A stretch of 64,000 nucleotides of DNA from the NCBI RefSeq assembly GCF_035958815.1, contig NZ_CP108383.1, positions 7,440,001 to 7,504,000 of the forward strand. Direction: 5' to 3'. Below are positions 60,054 to 64,000 of the stretch, in pieces. The position numbers were made by a program, and so were the translations under genes. The first letter of the stretch is position 1. Each line of letters begins with the position of its first letter. Origin of the DNA: Nocardia sp. NBC_01327. GTDB lineage: Bacteria > Actinomycetota > Actinomycetes > Mycobacteriales > Mycobacteriaceae. Below the pieces are notes generated by a model. The model saw only the letters and a program-made list of their open reading frames with translations, was not told the origin of the DNA and ran no database searches.

Positions 60054-60791
60054 GTGCAGACCAGTCATGACTCCGAGCCGCCGAACGACCGGGCAAGATC
60101 AGGGGCGTTCCCTGCATCTCAGCCGGAATCGTTTTCAAGCCCCGAATCCATCTCCCGAAACGACTGGGACGCCTTCCGGGCCGTTGACTACATGGAGAAC
60201 CATTGGTCGCGCGGCGCGTGGTCCGCTGACCAAGAAACCTATTTCTGGTATCTGACGTTTTCGGATGAAGAACTGGCAGAGAAGACAGAACAAATCCAGA
60301 CCGGCCTGGACATCGGCGGCCTGGATTTCGTACCCCTTGATGGACTGCACATCACCGTGCTGAAGATTGGAAACCGCGATGGGGTCACCGCGGAGGAGAT
60401 TCAGGCCATAGCGGACAGCGCCAAGAAGAAGTTCGACGAACTCGAACCGTTCCAGCTCGAAGTCGGACCTCTTGCTGGCTCACGTGGCGCAGTTCGCTTC
60501 TCAGTCTCCCCATGGTCCGAACTGGTCGAACTTCACCGTATTGCGCGAGCCGCCACGCTGGAAGTCCTCCCCGACCTTGAGATTGCAGATACCGCCGCCT
60601 TCCGCCCGCACCTCGGAATCGGGTACAGCAATCGGCACCAACCTGCCGAACCGCTGATATCAAAAATCTCGAAGCTCCGAGACAGCTCACCGGTCAGGGT
60701 TTACGTCGACAGTGTCAGGATCGTCCGGCTCCGCCGCGAGGAACACGCATACCGCTGGGACGACGTCGCGACGATCGAACTCGGGGTCTAG
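60054..60791 (+). CDS. 2H phosphoesterase (2'-5' RNA ligase-like)
   Basis: 245 residues. The two HxT-like motifs of the 2H family are L-H-I-T-V near residue 100 and P-H-L-G-I near 183, the second with G in place of T/S. The N-terminal 40 residues are Pro/Ser-rich and disordered. Family members hydrolyse cyclic phosphates, 2'-5' oligonucleotides or tRNA splicing products; here on an integrative element a role in tRNA repair or defence evasion is possible. GTG 60054 is served by GGAG-like sequence just upstream. Visibly lower G+C than the flanking genes. Convergent with the regulator. Confidence 0.7.
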   Translation: MQTSHDSEPPNDRARSGAFPASQPESFSSPESISRNDWDAFRAVDYMENHWSRGAWSADQETYFWYLTFSDEELAEKTEQIQTGLDIGGLDFVPLDGLHITVLKIGNRDGVTAEEIQAIADSAKKKFDELEPFQLEVGPLAGSRGAVRFSVSPWSELVELHRIARAATLEVLPDLEIADTAAFRPHLGIGYSNRHQPAEPLISKISKLRDSSPVRVYVDSVRIVRLRREEHAYRWDDVATIELGV

Positions 60792-62089
60792 CGCGGCACG
60801 GAAGCGGATGCCGAGAAATCCCGAACCCGGTCTGCCCAATCATGAAGGGTGACTCGATATTCGCGCACCTCGGATGCATCGAATGACTGTGTGGCTGTAC
60901 CGAACTCGTGGGCTCGCTGCCACACAGATCGGATAGGACGCTCCTCCGAGTACACGAGCGCCTGAGAACCTAGATGCACGGCCTGCTCGACGTCCGGACT
61001 GTTCGACTTGATCAGCGCTGTGGCGATATCCAGCCGGACCAATGACCTGCTCCAGACCGAATCCGACTCATCCACAAGGGCTTCCACCTGGTGGCCATAT
61101 TCGAGAGTCCGCTCGTAGTCGCCGGCCGACAGATAAGCCGTCGCTGCGTTCGCTGCCAACCGGGCATTGCCGTAGGGCTCAAAGGTCAGCGCAGGTGACA
61201 GTCCGGTTGGGGTCGAAAGATGTTACGCCAGCGTGTTCGCGCGTCCGATCGTTGAATGAACGCCGTTGACGTCACCCATCTTTCCCTGCGCTCGCGCTAG
61301 CCCGTTAGATAGCAAGCGGATCGCTTGTGGACCGTCCGCTGCGTAGCGAAGCCCTTCCTCAGCGAGCCTCGCCGCGGCGTCATACCTTCCCATGTAGTAC
61401 GCGCAGAAGCTTTCCGTGCCCCGTACCCATGCCTGCAATTGAGGGTCTTCCAGAAGGCTCGCAATCTTAAACGACTCCTTCGCATACATACTGGCATAAG
61501 CGAATTGGCCTCGATTCACGGCCATGTAGCTCAACATTCCAGATAGCTTGGAAGCCAACTCGTAGAGGCGTTGCGCTTGCCTAGGGTGCTGGCGCTGGCG
61601 TAGGAGCTCATCTATCCGGTTCCGGAGAGCGATTACCTCCGGCGCCAGCTTTTTCGGTCCTTCGACTTCGTACCGCTCGATGATGTTTCCGACCGCAAGG
61701 TCGACGATATCGAGAACAGGATCATCGACATCGATTTGCCCGAGCCACTGCAAGCGCTGCGAAATGACTAGCGGATTCTCGAATGCATCCGGAATGGCCT
61801 GAGCCACTTCCTGTTTCAACACAATGTTGGGATACCCAATATCGGCCGGTCGCAGGTCTCTGTTGAGCCTCTCCCCCAGGACCGCCAACATGACGCGACA
61901 AGAACGTTCGTTCGGCTGCGCTACTACGCCATCCGTCCACTTCTTAACGTGCGTGTGGGTCGTGGACAGCGGCGGGCCACCATCGACCGGGCCGTAGTCC
62001 CGCATCCGCTTGGCGAGACCCTTGGCTTGGACGCCAGCCTCCGCCATGACCGCAGTCAATTTCCTGTTGGGCTGCGGAACTCCAACCAT
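60788..62089 (-). pseudogene. TPR-type regulator with one in-frame stop
   Basis: The first 288 codons (62089 to 61226) encode the N-terminus V-P-Q-P-N-R-K-L, a helical DNA-binding region and most of the TPR array. They end at TAA (61223-61225). The same frame then continues without shift, H-L-S-T-P-T-G-L-S-P-A-L-T-F, then A-A-N-A-A-T-A-Y-L-S-A-G-D-Y, to a natural stop at 60788, giving the usual full length of 433 codons. So a single nonsense codon splits an otherwise intact gene. ATG 62089 has GAGGTGG upstream. If truncated, only part of the TPR domain remains; it could alter control of excision and transfer. Confidence 0.78.
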
Positions 62090-62188
62090 CCGTGACCACC
62101 TCGATCCCCACCATGGATAGTCCTTCATGTCAGTATACGGGCTCAAATGTCCACTCACGCACTGTTTTTCACGTGATTCTTCACTGGT

Positions 62189-62196
62189 GGGGACAT
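62189..62196. promoter_or_regulatory. GGGGACAT motif upstream of integrase
   Basis: Same octamer as the repeats at 60016-60042, here in the gap between the divergent regulator and integrase genes. Confidence 0.45.
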
Positions 62197-62256
62197 AATT
62201 GAAATCAGGGTCAGTGCTTGATCAGTAGCAATTCGAATGCTCAGAAGGGGTCTGAC

Positions 62257-63360
62257 ATGGGATGGGCTCAGAAGCTCCCGAGCGGGAGGTACAGCGGTCT
62301 CTACCGTGACGCAGCAGGGAAGGTTTGCCGAGCACCCGGAACCTTTGCCACCAAAGCCATCGCAGAACGCAAGGCCACCGCGAAGGAGGACACGGTCCGC
62401 GAAAGCAAGTACCACGCACCAGGACTCATGACCTGGACCGAGTGGCTGCCGCGGTGGACACTCCGACGGGTCGTGGACGAAGGTACCCAGAAGATCGATG
62501 ACCACCGAATCAACAAACATCTGGTGCCGAAGTGGGGCACAGTGCTGCTGACCGATATCGCCCAGCCGGACATCCAAGACTGGGTAGCAGAGCTGCGAAA
62601 GACGCTGGCGCCGACCACGGTTGAGAAGTGTTATCGCCTCCTCAGCGCGTCGATGAAATCAGCCCTCCAGGCAGAGGTCGTGACAGTCAACCCGTGCCAT
62701 GACATCGAGTTACCCAAGCCTGGGCCGACTCCCGAGAGGTACCTCGAAGACGACGAGTTCAACGCTCTCCGTGCCCCTCTCGATGATTTCGATCAGCTCG
62801 TCGTGGATGTTCTCATCGGCACCGGCATGCGGATGGGGGAAGTACAGGGCTTACACCGGGAGCACATCGACCTCAAGCGCAAGACGATCAGCATCGAGTG
62901 GGCGTGGGACAAGGCCGCCAAGCGAATGAAGTCCCCGAAGGACTATGAGCGGCGTGTAATCCCCATCGGGGAGGGCCTGACCAAGATCCTCGCTGCCACA
63001 ATCAAGAGAAACGGGCTCGGCGTACCGGCACCAGTGCGATACGTCGAGGACGGTCGAGCGATCCGCAGCGGCCTGCTTTTGGCACACACCGACGATCGCC
63101 CGTTCGACCAAGACAACTTTAGGGATCGGTTCCTGGCTGCCACGCGGGTTACGTGGGTCGGCGACGGCGAGGACAAACGTCGACTCGGCAAGGTCCGCCC
63201 CCACGATCTCCGGCACACCTATGCCGGCCGCCTCGTGCGAGCTGGTGTGCCACTGCAACAGGTGCAGAAGCTTCTGGGGCATTCGTCGATTCGAACCACC
63301 CAGCGCTATGCAACCTTGAGTGACAGCCAGTGGAATCAAGTTCGCCAAGTACTCGGCTAG
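62257..63360 (+). CDS. Tyrosine integrase
   Basis: 367 residues. An arm-binding N-terminal domain (residues 1-60, Gly-rich start then basic) and core-binding domain precede the catalytic domain, whose residues are R192 in G-M-R-M-G-E, H316-D-L-R319-H, H342 in L-G-H-S-S and nucleophile Y351 in Q-R-Y-A-T. ATG 62257 has AAGGGG upstream; an in-frame start at 62218 is less likely. Expected to integrate the element at a specific site. The neighbouring hairpin at 63391 probably ends its transcript. att repeats were not identified. Confidence 0.92.
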   Translation: MGWAQKLPSGRYSGLYRDAAGKVCRAPGTFATKAIAERKATAKEDTVRESKYHAPGLMTWTEWLPRWTLRRVVDEGTQKIDDHRINKHLVPKWGTVLLTDIAQPDIQDWVAELRKTLAPTTVEKCYRLLSASMKSALQAEVVTVNPCHDIELPKPGPTPERYLEDDEFNALRAPLDDFDQLVVDVLIGTGMRMGEVQGLHREHIDLKRKTISIEWAWDKAAKRMKSPKDYERRVIPIGEGLTKILAATIKRNGLGVPAPVRYVEDGRAIRSGLLLAHTDDRPFDQDNFRDRFLAATRVTWVGDGEDKRRLGKVRPHDLRHTYAGRLVRAGVPLQQVQKLLGHSSIRTTQRYATLSDSQWNQVRQVLG

Positions 63361-63390
63361 CGCTTCTCCGCTCAGTGAGCATTTGCGGAC

Positions 63391-63420
63391 GGGGAGGTTG
63401 GACTCACGTCCAACCTCCCC
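63391..63420 (+). terminator. 12-base perfect stem-loop after integrase
   Basis: GGGGAGGTTGGA (63391-63402) and TCCAACCTCCCC (63409-63420), loop CTCACG. A second stem, TGCGAAGT/ACTTCGCA, follows at 63432-63453 and could be part of the attachment region. Confidence 0.7.
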
Positions 63421-63593
63421 CAAGACCTGGGTGCGAAGTCCAAGAACTTCGCAGGGACACCTCGTACCGGCACGAACCGGCCCCAGGAGTTGCTCAACAA
63501 GCATGCGATAAGCATTTTCAGCTGTCAAAGTGAAGATGTGACATCCGTTGTCGTGTGGGCTGGCGTGGACAGCCACGGCCCCTGTTCGCTCTA

Positions 63594-64000
63594 TTGAGGC
63601 TCCCCCCGATCGGTGGACACCTGATTAGCAGGACGACAAGTCCTGTTGAAAGGATGTCCCTATGCCTCCTCGCAAGCGTCGGTCGTTCACGACCGAGTAC
63701 AAAGTCGAGGCCGCGCACCGGGTAATCGACACCGGGCGCACGATCGCCGAAGTCGCCCGCGAGCTCGGAGTGGGTGAGCCAGTGCTGGGCGGCTGGGTCA
63801 AAGACGAACGCCGCCGCCTGGCGGCCGCCGAGGTCCATGGCGAGGCGCCGTTGAGCCCTGCTGAGCGAGCCGAGTTGCTCGCTTTGCGCAGGCGAGTCTC
63901 GGAGCAGGACAAGGACATTGCGTTCCTGAAAAAAGCTTCGGCGTACTTCGCGGCGATGCAGCAGAACCGGCCCGGTTCGAGCTGATGGCCGCGGAGTGCG
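63594..64000 (+). mobile_element. IS3-family element, left part only
   Basis: The likely left end is near 63594 (TGAGGCTCCCCCCGATCGG followed by GTGGACACCTG), resembling IS3 terminal repeats that begin TGA. The orfA frame follows; orfB and the right end are outside the window. Exact ends cannot be fixed without the missing half. Confidence 0.65.
63662..63985 (+). CDS. IS3-family transposase OrfA
   Basis: 107 residues. Basic N-terminus (P-P-R-K-R-R-S-F-T-T-E-Y-K), an HTH (T-I-A-E-V-A-R-E-L-G-V-G-E) and a C-terminal leucine zipper-like segment (L-L-A-L-R-R-R-V-S-E-Q-D-K-D-I-A-F-L-K-K-A). AAAGGA precedes the ATG. In IS3 elements OrfB is made by -1 frameshifting near the end of OrfA; the sequence there (TTCCTGAAAAAAGC at about 63925) contains A6, a usual slip site. 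Confidence 0.8.
   Translation: MPPRKRRSFTTEYKVEAAHRVIDTGRTIAEVARELGVGEPVLGGWVKDERRRLAAAEVHGEAPLSPAERAELLALRRRVSEQDKDIAFLKKASAYFAAMQQNRPGSS

Noticed and set aside
51100..63600. Direct repeats (attL/attR) bounding the integrative element
   Set aside because: No repeat of convincing length could be matched between the terminator near 51.15 kb and the region after the integrase.
1..64000. CRISPR arrays, rRNA and tRNA genes
   Set aside because: No regularly spaced repeats and no cloverleaf-like or T-loop consensus were noticed on either strand by eye; a short tRNA could be missed without a covariance search.

Overview
The window is high-G+C actinobacterial DNA. Gene content (DUF4192 and DprA-like pair, MobF/TraA relaxase, secreted LIP-type lipase, many TetR and TPR-type regulators, GTG/TTG starts, 4-base start/stop overlaps) suggests Nocardia or a close Nocardiaceae relative. 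This is an inference from composition and families; no rRNA or tRNA was seen to confirm it.

Left region (about 0.7-22.4 kb) looks like a conjugative plasmid or integrated plasmid backbone. It starts with a membrane zinc-ribbon protein, then two tandem copies of a two-gene module: a Cys-rich amidoligase (1915-3117 and 4098-5300) followed, with an identical 13-base overlap, by a class II amidotransferase-like Ntn hydrolase carrying its own zinc ribbon (3105-3866 and 5288-6058). Several small unknown genes and a primase-polymerase (7660-8574) follow, then DUF4192, a frameshifted dprA, a ParB-like protein, SSB, a zinc-finger protein and the 1886-residue relaxase-helicase (16734-22394). A hairpin plus a pyrimidine-rich tract just before the relaxase is a candidate oriT.

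Middle-left (22.5-35.3 kb): Nudix hydrolase, M20 peptidase and an SDR enzyme, converging on a TPR-type regulator. From 26,991 rightward runs a tightly packed plus-strand operon of small proteins, a TmrB-like P-loop protein, a TauD-like Fe(II)/2-oxoglutarate dioxygenase, an SHMT-like PLP enzyme, a sugar nucleotidyltransferase, two GT-B glycosyltransferases and a methyltransferase. The dioxygenase + SHMT-like + nucleotidyltransferase + glycosyltransferase set, with a relative of a tunicamycin-resistance protein at its head, suggests a small biosynthetic cluster for a nucleoside-type or other glycosylated metabolite. This is the strongest candidate for an undescribed system here.

Middle-right (35.6-51.1 kb) looks like ordinary chromosome: small hypothetical and secreted proteins, a SUKH protein, a Tat-exported FAD oxidase with a divergent TetR gene, a P-loop kinase, a HAD protein, DUF1361 and PAP2 membrane proteins, a lipoprotein, a second TetR/SDR pair and a lipase. 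A dispersed repeat with core AACGCACTnnnTTGCCG occurs about ten times here, and I saw none in the regions to either side.

Right region (51.2-63.4 kb) is an integrative element: a long minus-strand transfer operon (small genes, SSB, coiled-coil protein, DUF2637/SpdA-like protein, FtsK/TcpA-like translocase, replication-relaxation-like protein, excisionase-type HTH), then a 2H phosphoesterase, a TPR regulator broken by one in-frame stop, and a tyrosine integrase. The window ends inside an IS3-family element.
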